From Bradyrhizobium tropiciagri (GTDB lineage Bacteria; Pseudomonadota; Alphaproteobacteria; Rhizobiales; Xanthobacteraceae): DNA of 64,000 nt. The stretch covers positions 248,001-312,000 of the forward strand of contig NZ_JAFCKH010000010.1 of assembly GCF_018130505.1 (NCBI RefSeq). The letters run 5' to 3'. The position numbers and the translations under genes are program-made. Numbering within the stretch: the stretch's first letter is position 1; every line of letters starts with the position of its first letter. The notes below the pieces were generated by a model. It made no database searches, was not told the origin of the DNA, and saw only the letters and a program-made list of their open reading frames with translations. This document shows positions 18,025-26,014 of this stretch, piece by piece.

Positions 18025-18738
18025 ATGGACGCGAAGACACCAAATCCCCGCTATTCGAGCGAAGACCGCATCGGCGCGCTCGAAGAGCTGCTCAACGAGC
18101 GCTACTCGGTGCGCGCGTTCCAGCCCCGCGAGGTGCCGCGCGAGACCATCGAGCATGTGCTCGCCACGGCACAGCGCACCGCGTCCTGGTGCAACAGCCA
18201 GCCCTGGCAGGTGCTGATCGTCTCCGGTGCGGCCAAGGAGAGCTTCCGCGAGGCGATCTATGCCGAGGCCTCGCGTGGTCTCGGCGAGGATTACGATTTC
18301 ACACCGCCGCGCGAATATGTCGGCGTCTATCTGGAGCGCCGCCGCGAGAGCGGCTTTCAGCTCTACAACACGCTCGGCATCGCACGCGGCGACAAGGCCG
18401 CCTACGCGAAGCAGGCACTGGAGAACTATAATTTCTTCGGCGCGCCGCATGTCGCGGTGATCCATAGCAACGAGCCGCTCGGCATCTACGGCGCGATCGA
18501 TTGCGGCGGCTATGTCTCGAACTTCATGCTGGCGGCGCAGGCGCTCGGCCTCGGCACCATCCCGCAGGCGGCGATCGCCCGCCACTCCGGCCTGATCCGC
18601 CGCCATTTCAGCCTGCCCGATGACCGCAAGATCGTCTGCGGCATCTCGTTCGGCTATGCCGACCATGCGCACAAGGTGAACAGCTACCGCACCTCGCGCG
18701 CGGCGCCGGCCGATAGCGTGACCTTCGTCGACGAATAG
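18025..18738 (+). CDS. nitroreductase family flavoprotein
   Basis: A 237-residue FMN-dependent nitroreductase-fold protein. ERYSVRAFQPREVPRETIEHVL is the N-terminal FMN phosphate motif, SWCNSQPWQVLIVSG is the second binding block, and GLGTIPQAAI and KIVCGISFGYAD the C-terminal one. The start was placed at MDAKTPNPRYSSED; the open extension upstream is the repeat. It reduces nitro, quinone or enone substrates with NAD(P)H. As last gene of the catabolic cluster it may reduce an enoyl or quinone intermediate, which is only a guess. Confidence 0.9.
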   Translation: MDAKTPNPRYSSEDRIGALEELLNERYSVRAFQPREVPRETIEHVLATAQRTASWCNSQPWQVLIVSGAAKESFREAIYAEASRGLGEDYDFTPPREYVGVYLERRRESGFQLYNTLGIARGDKAAYAKQALENYNFFGAPHVAVIHSNEPLGIYGAIDCGGYVSNFMLAAQALGLGTIPQAAIARHSGLIRRHFSLPDDRKIVCGISFGYADHAHKVNSYRTSRAAPADSVTFVDE

Positions 18739-18742
18739 ACGC

Positions 18743-19744
18743 TCAGGCGCGGCGCGCGGCCAGCCTTCGTGCCGGCGCGTCGGTATAGCGCGCCGCCATC
18801 GCGCCGGTCATCTCGGCCATCTTCTCGCGCAACTCGTGCGGCTCCAGCACCTCGGCTTCGGCGCCGAGCCGCAGCAGCTCGGACGCGGCGTGCCACACCG
18901 TTTTGCCGACCGGCATGGTGGCAATCCGCCAGCCGTCGGCATCGGCGGTCTCGGCAAGCTGCATCCGCGCCTTGACATAAGGATGTGCCAACACGCTGAA
19001 CAGTTTTACGCCGAGCGGCGACAGCCGCACGGTCGCCTGGTTCGGATGCAGTTCGGCTTCGAGCCGTTCGGTCGAGGCGCGCCAATAGGCGGCGAGGTCG
19101 AAATCCGCCGGCCGCGCGAATGCCTCGTCCAGCGCGGTGCAATCGAGCACGCGCGCGACGCGATAGCTGCGGACGCTGCCGTCGACGAGACCGGCGAGAT
19201 ACCAGCTGCCGCCCTTCAGCACGAGGCCGAGCGGCGCGACGCGCCGCCGCTTCTCGGCCTTCCAGCTCTGGTAGCGGATCTCGATCAGGTTTTCGCGCAA
19301 CACCGCGCCGGCGATGGCGCGCAGATGCTTCGGCTCCTCGGACGCGCCGAACCAGCCGGGCGCATCGAGATGGAAGCGCTGCTGCATCCGGTTGGCATTC
19401 GGCCGCAGCTTCTCCGGCAGTGCGGCCATCAGCTTGGTCTGTGCGGCCACCATCGCGGCATCGAGGCCGAGCGCGGCGGCGGGTCCCGGAAGGCCGGCCA
19501 TGAACAGCGCCTCGGCCTCGCCCTGCGACAACCCGTTCAGCCGCACCCGGTAACCGTCGAGCAGGCGGTAGCCGCCCTCGGCGCCGCGGTCGGCATAGAC
19601 GGGAACCCCGGCGGCGGCGAGTGCGTCGATATCGCGATAGATCGTGCGCACCGAGACCTCGCAGGCCTCGGCGAGTTCGGGCGCGGTGACCTGGCCCCGC
19701 GCCTGCAGGGTGGTGAGGATGGAAAACAGCCGGCTCGCGCGCAT
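18743..19744 (-). CDS. WYL-domain transcriptional regulator (YafY/DeoR type)
   Basis: A 333-residue regulator. The N-terminal winged helix reads MRASRLFSILTTLQARGQVTAPELAEACEVSVRTIYRDIDAL (residues 1-42), followed by a wing (VPVYADRGAEGGYRLLDGYR), then a WYL domain with IEIRYQSWKAEKRRRVAPLGLVLKGGSWYLAGLVDG and a C-terminal WCX-type extension. Its start is 9 bp from a perfect palindrome shared with the divergent GST gene, so it probably represses itself and that gene. The ORF could extend upstream, but that would run through the operator. Confidence 0.9.
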   Translation of the reverse strand: MRASRLFSILTTLQARGQVTAPELAEACEVSVRTIYRDIDALAAAGVPVYADRGAEGGYRLLDGYRVRLNGLSQGEAEALFMAGLPGPAAALGLDAAMVAAQTKLMAALPEKLRPNANRMQQRFHLDAPGWFGASEEPKHLRAIAGAVLRENLIEIRYQSWKAEKRRRVAPLGLVLKGGSWYLAGLVDGSVRSYRVARVLDCTALDEAFARPADFDLAAYWRASTERLEAELHPNQATVRLSPLGVKLFSVLAHPYVKARMQLAETADADGWRIATMPVGKTVWHAASELLRLGAEAEVLEPHELREKMAEMTGAMAARYTDAPARRLAARRA

Positions 19745-19753
19745 GGCGACATC

Positions 19754-19778
19754 ATACCTGACACAAGATGTCAGGTAT
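19754..19778. promoter_or_regulatory. operator of the WYL regulator/GST divergent pair
   Basis: A perfect inverted repeat with 10-bp arms, ATACCTGACA and TGTCAGGTAT, separated by CAAGA. It lies 9 bp from the regulator ATG and 47 bp from the GST ATG. The TGACA-N5-TGTCA core fits sites of YafY-type regulators. Assignment to the neighbouring regulator is by position. Confidence 0.75.
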
Positions 19779-19825
19779 AGGCAGGCATAACGGGGGCGCA
19801 CCCCGAACGGCGCAAGGAGACTGCC

Positions 19826-20470
19826 ATGACCACCACCGACCGCATCACGCTGTATTACTCGCCGCAGAGCCGCGCCACCGGCGCCCGCGTGCTGCTGGAG
19901 GAACTCGGCGCGCCGTATGATTTGCACGTCCTCAACATGAAGGCGGGCGAGCAGCGCAAGGACGCCTATCTGGCGATCAATCCGCTCGGCAAGGTGCCGG
20001 CGATCCGCCATCGCGATGCGCTGGTGACCGAGCAGGTGGCGATCTTCATCTACCTCTCCGACCTGTTCCCGCAGGCCGGCCTGACGCCCGCGCTCGACGA
20101 TCCGCGCCGTGGCCCGTATCTGCGCTGGACCGCCTATTACGGCTCATCGTTCGAGCCGGCGGTGATCGACCACTTCATGAAGCGCGAGCCGGCGCCGATC
20201 ACGCAGTCGCCCTATGCCGACTACGACACCATGCTGGGCGCGCTCGAAGCGCAGCTTGCCAAGGGGCCGTATCTGTTCGGCGACAAGATCACGGCGGCCG
20301 ATATCCTCTGGGGCATCGCGTTCAACTGGACCATGACGTTCGGCATCGTGCCGAAGCGGGACGTGTTCGTGCGCTACGCCGAGCGGATCACGTCGCGCCC
20401 CGCCTATCAGCGGGTCACGGCTGCCGATCAGGAGATGGCGGCCGCGCACGCCGCGGCGGCTGGTGTGTGA
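19826..20470 (+). CDS. glutathione S-transferase
   Basis: A 214-residue cytosolic GST. The thioredoxin-like domain (residues 1-80) has YYSPQSRATGARVLLEELGAPYDL, the cis-proline in GKVPAIRH and the glutathione gamma-glutamyl contact in TEQVAIFIYLSD. The helical domain has KITAADILWGIAFNW, the usual N-capping box. It is divergent from a WYL regulator and preceded by GCAAGGAG. The DUF6157 gene follows 12 bp later and should be co-transcribed. Likely role: conjugation of an electrophile sensed by the regulator system. Confidence 0.9.
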   Translation: MTTTDRITLYYSPQSRATGARVLLEELGAPYDLHVLNMKAGEQRKDAYLAINPLGKVPAIRHRDALVTEQVAIFIYLSDLFPQAGLTPALDDPRRGPYLRWTAYYGSSFEPAVIDHFMKREPAPITQSPYADYDTMLGALEAQLAKGPYLFGDKITAADILWGIAFNWTMTFGIVPKRDVFVRYAERITSRPAYQRVTAADQEMAAAHAAAAGV

Positions 20471-20482
20471 TACGCTGCGCTG

Positions 20483-20917
20483 ATGGCCAAGGCGCTGCAC
20501 ACCACCAACGTCGTCAACACCTTCATCCGCGTCGCCGAGGATTGCCCGGCGCGCGGCGGCGAGGAGCCGCAGCCGCGGGGTGGCCAGCCAACGGTCGCGA
20601 CATTGCAATATGCGATGATCGCGGCCGCGCCGTACAAATTCACCTCCGACGACGTGGTGTTCGCCACGTCGGCGCCGGGCCGCGCACTCGATGCGAAAGC
20701 GACGAAGCAGGAGCGCGGCCTCGCTCGCGAGGCGTTCTTCTCGAAGGGCCAGGCCTGCATGCGTGCCTCGCCGCTGGGAAAGCGCTTCGGCTGGGGCGTC
20801 CACGCCGACGCCGACGGCCGCATCGCGATCTACGCCGTCGGCAGCAAGCGCTACCAGGCGCTGGCCGCGGACCCGGAGCTCGCGCAAACGCGCGCGATGC
20901 GGAGCAAGCGGGGGTGA
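20483..20917 (+). CDS. DUF6157 family protein
   Basis: A 144-residue single-domain protein matching the DUF6157 pattern: HTTNVVNTFIRVAEDCPARGGEEP near the start, TVATLQYAMIAAAPYKFTSDDVVFAT in the middle and a basic C-terminus. The family has no known activity. It sits 12 bp after the GST gene, so it likely shares the WYL-controlled promoter. One cysteine in the conserved EDCPA segment and one in GQACMRA could be redox-active, which is speculation. Confidence 0.8.
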   Translation: MAKALHTTNVVNTFIRVAEDCPARGGEEPQPRGGQPTVATLQYAMIAAAPYKFTSDDVVFATSAPGRALDAKATKQERGLAREAFFSKGQACMRASPLGKRFGWGVHADADGRIAIYAVGSKRYQALAADPELAQTRAMRSKRG

Positions 20918-20946
20918 ATTAGGTGAAACGAAGCGCGCTATCAGTC

Positions 20947-21052
20947 CCGTCATCCTGAGGTGCGAGCTCTTGCGAGCCTCGAAGGATGCGCGGCCACCGG
21001 CCGGGCCGATTCATCCTTCGAGGCTCGCTCCGCTCGCACCTCAGGATGACGG
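20947..21052. repeat. intergenic palindromic repeat (CCGTCATCCTGAGG family)
   Basis: Perfect end arms CCGTCATCCTGAGG and CCTCAGGATGACGG, then GTGCGAGC/GCTCGCAC and GCCTCGAAGGATG/CATCCTTCGAGGC. The region between convergent genes would fold as a long hairpin with an apical GGCCACCGGCCGGGCC element. Sister copy at 24911-25017. Confidence 0.9.
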
Positions 21053-21074
21053 TGAGAGGGACTGCGGCACGAAA

Positions 21075-21875
21075 CTAAAACCGCGGTGCCCGCTTCTCAG
21101 CGAACGCTTGGATGCCTTCCTTGATCTCGTCGCCGCGCATGCTCTCGCGGTGACGGGCGTCGGCGGCGGCCTCATCCAGTTCGCCGCGGGCAAATTCGTT
21201 GATGGCGCGCTTCATGCCGGCCATCGCCTTGGGCGCGTTGCCGGCCAGCATCGCGGCGAGCTTGTCGACTTCCTCGTCGAGCAGCTCCAGCGGCACCATC
21301 GCGGTGAGATAGCCGATCCGCAGCATCTCCGGCGCCGTGATCTTCTGCGCGGTCAGGAACAGCATCTTGGCATTGTCGACGCCGAGCCGCGTCACGTAGC
21401 GCTGGATGCCGCTCCGGTAATAATGCAGCCCGAGCCGCGCCGCCGGCATGAACATCTCCGCGGTGTCGACGCCGATGCGGAAGTCGCAGGCCAAAGCGAG
21501 GTCGGTCGAGCCGCCATAGACGCCGCCATTGAGCCGGCAGATCGTCGGCACGGAGAGATCCTCGAGGCGATTGACCACGACCTCGAACGCCGAGCCCGCG
21601 CTCTGCTGCTCGTTCGCGCTCACCGCGCGCTCGGCCACCGAATTGAGGTCGTAGCCGGCCGAGAACGCGCGCCCGGTCCCGGTCAGCACCAGCACGCGGA
21701 TCGCCGGATCGGCCTCGATCCGCTCGAACAGTTTCACGAGCTCGCCGAGATCCTCGGCCTGCAGGCGGTTGAGGTGTTTCGGCCGGTTGAGGCGGATGGT
21801 TGCGCGCGCGCCGGAAATCTCGAGCACGGGTCCGCTGCCGGTATCGGCCGCATCGGCCATCTTGGTCTCCATCAT
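21075..21875 (-). CDS. enoyl-CoA hydratase/isomerase family protein, atypical active site
   Basis: A 266-residue crotonase-fold protein with oxyanion segments GRAFSAGYDLNS and LNGGVYGGSTDLALACDFRIG. The loop that normally carries the catalytic glutamates reads MFMPAARLGLHYYRSGIQRYV, with Ala and Tyr/Arg in their place, so standard enoyl-CoA hydration is doubtful. Such members can be isomerases, hydrolases or decarboxylases. Its start codon overlaps the stop of the upstream K+ channel gene by four bases, so the two are translationally coupled, although they have no obvious biochemical link. Confidence 0.85.
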   Translation of the reverse strand: MMETKMADAADTGSGPVLEISGARATIRLNRPKHLNRLQAEDLGELVKLFERIEADPAIRVLVLTGTGRAFSAGYDLNSVAERAVSANEQQSAGSAFEVVVNRLEDLSVPTICRLNGGVYGGSTDLALACDFRIGVDTAEMFMPAARLGLHYYRSGIQRYVTRLGVDNAKMLFLTAQKITAPEMLRIGYLTAMVPLELLDEEVDKLAAMLAGNAPKAMAGMKRAINEFARGELDEAAADARHRESMRGDEIKEGIQAFAEKRAPRF

Positions 21876-22984
21876 TGATTCTCGCGTTCGCGCCGCTTCG
21901 CCTCGGCGTCGATGGTCTCGGCGAGCTCGGGATGCCGTGCCATCAACAGGCGGAAATCGACGAGGTCAAGCACCAACAGCCGCGTCACCTTGGTGGTCGA
22001 CACGCTGGCGCCGCGCTTGGCGTTGCCGAGCAGCGCCATCTCGCCGAAAAACGCGCCTTCACCGAGTGGCACCTTGCGGCCGGGCAGGTCGACCTCGACC
22101 TCGCCGGCGGCGACGAAATACATGCAGTCGCCGTTGGTGTCCTTGCGGATGATCATGGTGCGCGGCGGCAGGTCCATGGTCCGCAGCATCTGGGTGACGT
22201 CGGCGATCGCGGCCGGCCCGAGATGGGTGAAGAACGGCACGTTGCTTACTGTTTCCCAGGTCTTCAGGAAGTTGTCGCGGCGGGTCTCCGCGGCAAAGCC
22301 GGTCGCCAGGATGCCGGTCCACAGCCCGAACACGCCGAGGCCCGAGATCATCACCATGGCCGCCACCACGCGGCCGAGCGGGGTGATCGGCACCACGTCG
22401 CCATAGCCGGTCGTGGTCAGCGTCACCACCGCCCACCACAGCGCCGCCGGCACGCTGCCGAAGGTCTGCGGCTGCACATCGCGCTCCAGGTAATATTCCG
22501 CGACCGAGGCGAGGAACACGACCATCAGGAAGATCACCAGCACGCTGGCGAGCGGCCCGGACTCCACCACCAGCACGCGCCGCAACTGGCGCAGCCCCGG
22601 AATCCCCGGCACCACCTTGAGCACCCAGAGCACGCCGAGCAGCCATGCGGTCTTCGGCTCGACGCCGCAGATCAGGGCGACCGGCACTGCCAGCGCGCCG
22701 ATCGCGTCCACCACCCCGGCGCTGGACAGCGCGTAGAACCAGAACTTGCCCTGCCGTCCCATGTGGCGGAGGCGGACCAGCCATTCGAATACGAAGTAGA
22801 TCAGGCACGCCCACAGCAGCGCATCGACCCAGCGCGCCGCCGCGTCGTAGGCCGGCGCGATCGTCAGCAGCGCCATCATGGCGACGCCGAGCGCGACTGC
22901 CGCATAGGCCGCCGTGGTCATGTTGCGGCCGGCGGTGGCCGAAATGAAGCGCTCCAACGCCGGGATGAAGAGCCGCTTGGACAT
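21872..22984 (-). CDS. cyclic-nucleotide-gated potassium channel (MloK1-like)
   Basis: A 370-residue six-transmembrane channel. Hydrophobic segments run from about 24-44, 54-70, 84-106, 112-125, 146-165 and 204-230. The K+ selectivity filter is TTGYGD (residues 191-196) after the pore helix ALWWAVVTLT. A C-terminal cyclic-nucleotide-binding domain (about 250-350) has the phosphate-binding cassette FFGEMALLGNAKRGASV (312-328) with Arg324 in the position that binds the phosphate. Length and order match MloK1 of Mesorhizobium, which opens on cAMP binding. The S4 segment (KVVPGIPGLRQLRRVLVV) has few charges, as in non-voltage-gated MloK1. Confidence 0.92.
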   Translation of the reverse strand: MSKRLFIPALERFISATAGRNMTTAAYAAVALGVAMMALLTIAPAYDAAARWVDALLWACLIYFVFEWLVRLRHMGRQGKFWFYALSSAGVVDAIGALAVPVALICGVEPKTAWLLGVLWVLKVVPGIPGLRQLRRVLVVESGPLASVLVIFLMVVFLASVAEYYLERDVQPQTFGSVPAALWWAVVTLTTTGYGDVVPITPLGRVVAAMVMISGLGVFGLWTGILATGFAAETRRDNFLKTWETVSNVPFFTHLGPAAIADVTQMLRTMDLPPRTMIIRKDTNGDCMYFVAAGEVEVDLPGRKVPLGEGAFFGEMALLGNAKRGASVSTTKVTRLLVLDLVDFRLLMARHPELAETIDAEAKRRERENQ

Positions 22985-23303
22985 CGAACGTTAGCTTGCC
23001 TGTCGGTGAGTGCCTGACCCCGCTCTGCGAGACGCCGAGGCCGGTTGCCGATAACCTGATAGCCGACAACCTGCCTGCCCCGGCCGAGACCGTCAACGCG
23101 GGCGCGCTGGCGGCAGGCGCCATCGGTTGGACGAATGGCCTAGCCATCCTGACTCGATTTCGCCTCCGGCAAGTGTGAGAATCCGGACAAATCGTCGCTT
23201 TTTCCCCGTATATCAGGGATGCTGTCCGATCGATGCGACCACGGCCGCAGTGCAGCGACTAATAAGCGATTGATTCACTTCCTGAGAATTGGGTTGGTTT
23301 CCG
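22985..23303. other. 319-bp divergent promoter region, no gene seen
   Basis: Intergenic DNA between the K+ channel and the divergent cyclic-nucleotide-binding protein. It contains a short direct repeat (GATAACCTGATAGCCGAC then GACAACCTG) and a moderately AT-rich part near 23150-23290, where both promoters probably lie. I see no convincing Crp-like palindrome and no open frame with coding character. Confidence 0.5.
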
Positions 23304-23972
23304 ATGGATACCTCACACCTCGCGCAGCACGCCGGCGCCGCCGGCAGCCTCTTCGCATCGATCTTCGTGGTCGCCACGCTGTCGATGCGCACCATGATCC
23401 CGCTGCGCGTCTTCGCCATCCTGACCAACATCATCCTGATCGCGACCGCGATACCGACCCACAATTACGCGGTGCTGATCCTGCATACCGTGCTGCTGCC
23501 GGTGAACACCTATCGCCTGCACCAGATGCTCCAGCTGGTCCGCAGCGTGAAGAAGTCGGTCAACAGCGACCTGTCGATGGAGTGGCTGCGGCCGTTCACG
23601 ACGGAGCGCAAATACACCGCGGGCGAGGTGCTGTTCTACAAGGACGAGAACGCCGACAGCATGTTCTACATCGTCAGCGGCCGCTTCCGCCTGGTCGAGT
23701 CCGGCATCGAGCTGCCGGTCGGCGCCCTGGTCGGCGAGTTCGGCATGCTGTCGCCGTCGAACACCCGAACCCAGACGCTGGAATGCGTCGAGAACGGCAC
23801 GGTGTTGTCGGTGACCTATGACCAGGTCGAGCAGCTCTACGTGCAGAACCCGGCGTTCGGGTTCTACTTCCTGCGTCTCGCCAGCGCCCGTCTGTTCCAG
23901 AACATCTCGACACTGGAGCAACAGCTGGCGCAGCATACGGCGCGACCGGTGGCGGAGCCCAAGCCCGCATGA
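23304..23972 (+). CDS. membrane protein with cytoplasmic cyclic-nucleotide-binding domain
   Basis: A 222-residue protein. Residues 12-68 hold two to three short hydrophobic segments (LFASIFVVATLSM, VFAILTNIILIATAI, YAVLILHTVLLPV). Residues about 92-195 form a cNMP-binding beta roll (FTTERKYTAGEVLFYKDENADSMFYIVSGRFRLVE) with the cassette VGEFGMLSPSNTRTQT carrying Glu145 and Arg155. No HTH follows, so it is not a transcription factor. The order of membrane segments then cNMP domain recalls Popeye-domain proteins. The ATG was preferred over an upstream TTG. It lies 7 bp before the DUF6537 gene. Confidence 0.82.
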   Translation: MDTSHLAQHAGAAGSLFASIFVVATLSMRTMIPLRVFAILTNIILIATAIPTHNYAVLILHTVLLPVNTYRLHQMLQLVRSVKKSVNSDLSMEWLRPFTTERKYTAGEVLFYKDENADSMFYIVSGRFRLVESGIELPVGALVGEFGMLSPSNTRTQTLECVENGTVLSVTYDQVEQLYVQNPAFGFYFLRLASARLFQNISTLEQQLAQHTARPVAEPKPA

Positions 23973-23979
23973 GCCGGCG

Positions 23980-24882
23980 ATGACGAGTTCTGGAGAAACC
24001 GCAGTGCCGGACGACGATGGTCTGCTGGCTTCGCTCCGTTACCTGTTCGCCGACATCATCGGCGACGAGGACGAGGGGCCGCCGGTGCTGCCCGACGCCT
24101 GCCCGGTGCATCTTGGTCCTGCGGTCAGTGCAGCGATCCAGTTGATGATCGAATATCAGAGCACGAAATACGCCCAGCTCTATGTCGACCGGCTCAACCG
24201 CTTCGTCGGCCGCCACGGCGTCGGCGACGCGATGCTTGCCGATATCGCCCAGCTGATGGCGCAGCGCATGGCCTATGAGGATCCGATCCGCATCGCGCAG
24301 CTCAAGCTCGCCGAGGTCAACGCGGCCGGCGTGCTCACGGCGCGCTCCGCCGACGACGTCAAGAAATTCCGTCTCGACGAGCTGATCGATGCCTTGCCGG
24401 CTGTGGTCGCCGATCCGATCCTCGGCCTGCTAGAGCGGCTCGGCTGGCGGCGGCGCCGGGTGTCGATCCGTTTTTCCGCCAACAGCCGCTTCAGCGTGCG
24501 CCGGCTGCGGATCGAGGCCGGCCTGAAGCGCTGGCGGCTGTTCTCGATCCGCTATGCCAAGGAGCGCGTCTGGGTCGAGCGCTGGCTGCACATGATCGAC
24601 CGTAGCCTGACCAAGCAGCCGGCTGCGGCTTCGGCGGTGATCCACACCGCGACCATGGTCCGCGGCTACGGCGATCCATATCGCCAGGGCATCGCGGACT
24701 GGCACGCGATCATCGACGGGCTCGCCAAGCCGACCTTCGACGGCGTGCTGGCGCTGCCCGATCTCGCCGATGCCATCGCCGAGGCGCGGGCCGCCGCGAT
24801 GCCCGATCCGCGCCAGGCCGCGCTGAAGCGCAAGATCGCTGAGATCCGCGCCCGGGTGCCGGCGGCGAAGTTGTCGCGCTGA
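23980..24882 (+). CDS. stand-alone DUF6537 protein (indolepyruvate oxidoreductase C-terminal domain)
   Basis: A 300-residue protein matching the DUF6537 domain normally fused to the C-terminus of indolepyruvate ferredoxin oxidoreductase beta-family proteins. Seen are YQSTKYAQLYVDRL, AQRMAYEDPIRIAQ, LKRWRLFSIRYAKERVWVERWL and MVRGYGDPYRQG in the usual order. No catalytic TPP, iron-sulfur or gamma domain is present here. It is preceded by an acidic linker (IGDEDEGPP). The ATG is 8 bp after the stop of the cyclic-nucleotide-binding gene, so the two are almost certainly one transcript. The function of the domain on its own is unknown. Confidence 0.75.
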   Translation: MTSSGETAVPDDDGLLASLRYLFADIIGDEDEGPPVLPDACPVHLGPAVSAAIQLMIEYQSTKYAQLYVDRLNRFVGRHGVGDAMLADIAQLMAQRMAYEDPIRIAQLKLAEVNAAGVLTARSADDVKKFRLDELIDALPAVVADPILGLLERLGWRRRRVSIRFSANSRFSVRRLRIEAGLKRWRLFSIRYAKERVWVERWLHMIDRSLTKQPAAASAVIHTATMVRGYGDPYRQGIADWHAIIDGLAKPTFDGVLALPDLADAIAEARAAAMPDPRQAALKRKIAEIRARVPAAKLSR

Positions 24883-24910
24883 GAGGTTGAAGTCATCCGA
24901 TGACGACATA

Positions 24911-25017
24911 CCCGTCATCCTGAGGCGCGAGCGCAGCGAGCCTCGAAGGATGAATCGGCCCGTCTGGTGGCCGTCGATCCTTCGAGGCTCGCTGCGCTCG
25001 CACCTCAGGATGACGGG
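24911..25017. repeat. intergenic palindromic repeat (CCGTCATCCTGAGG family)
   Basis: Arms CCCGTCATCCTGAGG and CCTCAGGATGACGGG are perfect, with inner GCGAGC.. and CCTCGAAGGAT/ATCCTTCGAGG. It is a second member of the 20947-21052 family, again between convergent genes. Confidence 0.9.
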
Positions 25018-25052
25018 ACTAATGGCGTCGGGCTCTGCTACGCACCCGCAAC

Positions 25053-25274
25053 CTACCGCTCGATGTGCGGCGGCTCGTCGTAGCCGTGGCGGCTGGAGTA
25101 GAACAGCAGTCCCATCAGGCCGACGCCGACGACGACCATCAATGCGATGCCGATCGTGAACAGCATGATGCCATAGGCCGGCACCGGCGCGTCCGGCACG
25201 GTCAGGCCCTGATAGACATAGGCTCCGACGGCGATCAAGACGACCAGCAGGCCGATGCTGATTGCGATGCGCAT
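25053..25274 (-). CDS. small two-helix membrane protein
   Basis: A 73-residue protein with two hydrophobic segments: ISIGLLVVLIAVGAYVYQGL (residues 4-23) and YGIMLFTIGIALMVVVGVGLMGLLFYSS (34-61), then a polar tail HGYDEPPHIER. The start was set at the ATG before the first helix. It is the last of three small same-strand genes (gaps 50 and 28 bp) that probably form one stress-related transcript. No known family recognised. Confidence 0.7.
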   Translation of the reverse strand: MRIAISIGLLVVLIAVGAYVYQGLTVPDAPVPAYGIMLFTIGIALMVVVGVGLMGLLFYSSRHGYDEPPHIER

Positions 25275-25324
25275 GGGTTGCCGCCTCTGCTGATGGCCGA
25301 GAGCGGCAGGCGCAGGTGCGATGA

Positions 25325-25540
25325 TTATCCTGCCGCGGCGGTGAGCTTGACCAGCGCCTGATGTCCGGCTTCGGTCAGCTCGGTGAGTGTCGTTCTGCCG
25401 CTCTTGGCGCATTTGATGATGTAGCGGGCAACGCGCCTGCGCGTGGCATGTTCCTCGCCGTGCGGCGTTTCCCCGCAGACGCGGTCGAGCGCCGCGTTCA
25501 TGGTGGCGAGCGTACGCGAGTCAAATCGTTCCTCAATCAT
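25325..25540 (-). CDS. small helical protein of unknown function
   Basis: A 71-residue soluble protein, mostly helical (TLATMNAALDRVCGE, HATRRRVARYIIKCAKSG, LTELTEAGHQALVKL). Similar short proteins are frequent in Bradyrhizobium genomes and are uncharacterised. It is the middle gene of a three-gene run on the minus strand, 28 bp after the upstream gene. No motif for binding or catalysis is evident. Confidence 0.65.
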   Translation of the reverse strand: MIEERFDSRTLATMNAALDRVCGETPHGEEHATRRRVARYIIKCAKSGRTTLTELTEAGHQALVKLTAAAG

Positions 25541-25568
25541 GACGTCTGCTCCTCGGCATGCCCGTGCG

Positions 25569-25760
25569 TTACTTGCGGGGCACCAGCCATTCGCTGACCT
25601 CCATCACCGCCTCGGTCTGCCTGGCTTTCTTCATCAAGGCTTCGCGTTCCCGTCCCGGCGGCATGCCGCGTGCTGCGATGCGGGCGTTCTCGGCAAACCG
25701 CTGCAAACGGTCCTCGAACGATCCGGCGGGCCGCGCCCGGTTGCGTTTCTTCTTGGTCAT
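25569..25760 (-). CDS. small basic protein of unknown function
   Basis: A 63-residue protein rich in Arg and Lys (MTKKKRNRARPAGSFEDRLQRFAENARIAARGMPPG) with a helical C-terminal half. The ATG at 25760 was preferred over one seven codons upstream because that one would overlap the promoter-like -10 element. First gene of the small-protein run; the charge pattern would suit nucleic acid or acidic partner binding, but this is not established. Confidence 0.62.
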   Translation of the reverse strand: MTKKKRNRARPAGSFEDRLQRFAENARIAARGMPPGREREALMKKARQTEAVMEVSEWLVPRK

Positions 25761-25776
25761 GCCGTCTCCAACCTGG

Positions 25777-25800
25777 AACACGAAATTCTAGGCAGGTTCC
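25777..25800 (-). promoter_or_regulatory. possible sigma-EcfG promoter of the small-gene run
   Basis: On the minus strand GGAAC (25796-25800) is followed after 15 bases by TGTT (25777-25780). This is one base shorter than the GGAAC-N16-CGTT seen at 26261 and 47385, and the first base of the -10 differs, so it is a weaker candidate. It ends 16 bp before the ATG at 25760. Confidence 0.4.
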
Positions 25801-25857
25801 TTTGGGTGCGTCGTTAACCCATGACATCGATGCGTGAAAATCGCGCGCGACCGCGCA

Positions 25858-25882
25858 GGAACGATCTGCGCTGCGACGCGTA
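25858..25882 (+). promoter_or_regulatory. possible weak sigma-EcfG promoter
   Basis: GGAAC (25858-25862), 16 bases, then CGTA (25879-25882): one mismatch from the perfect form. It would transcribe toward the small gene at 26015 with a leader of about 125 bases. Confidence 0.35.
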
Positions 25883-26014
25883 AGCCAAGTGCGTTCGCTG
25901 CTTTGCTCCCCGAGAGCAGCGGACCACTCCGGTGACGGGCCTCGGCGCATTTTCGGCGCCGGGGCCCGCATGGCTTCAAGGGACTTCAACGATCGGCTTC
26001 GAGGATTTTTGCCA

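Noticed and set aside
20947-25017. CRISPR-like repetition
   Set aside because: The two similar repeats are long palindromes 4 kb apart, not short repeats with regular spacers, and no cas gene is present.
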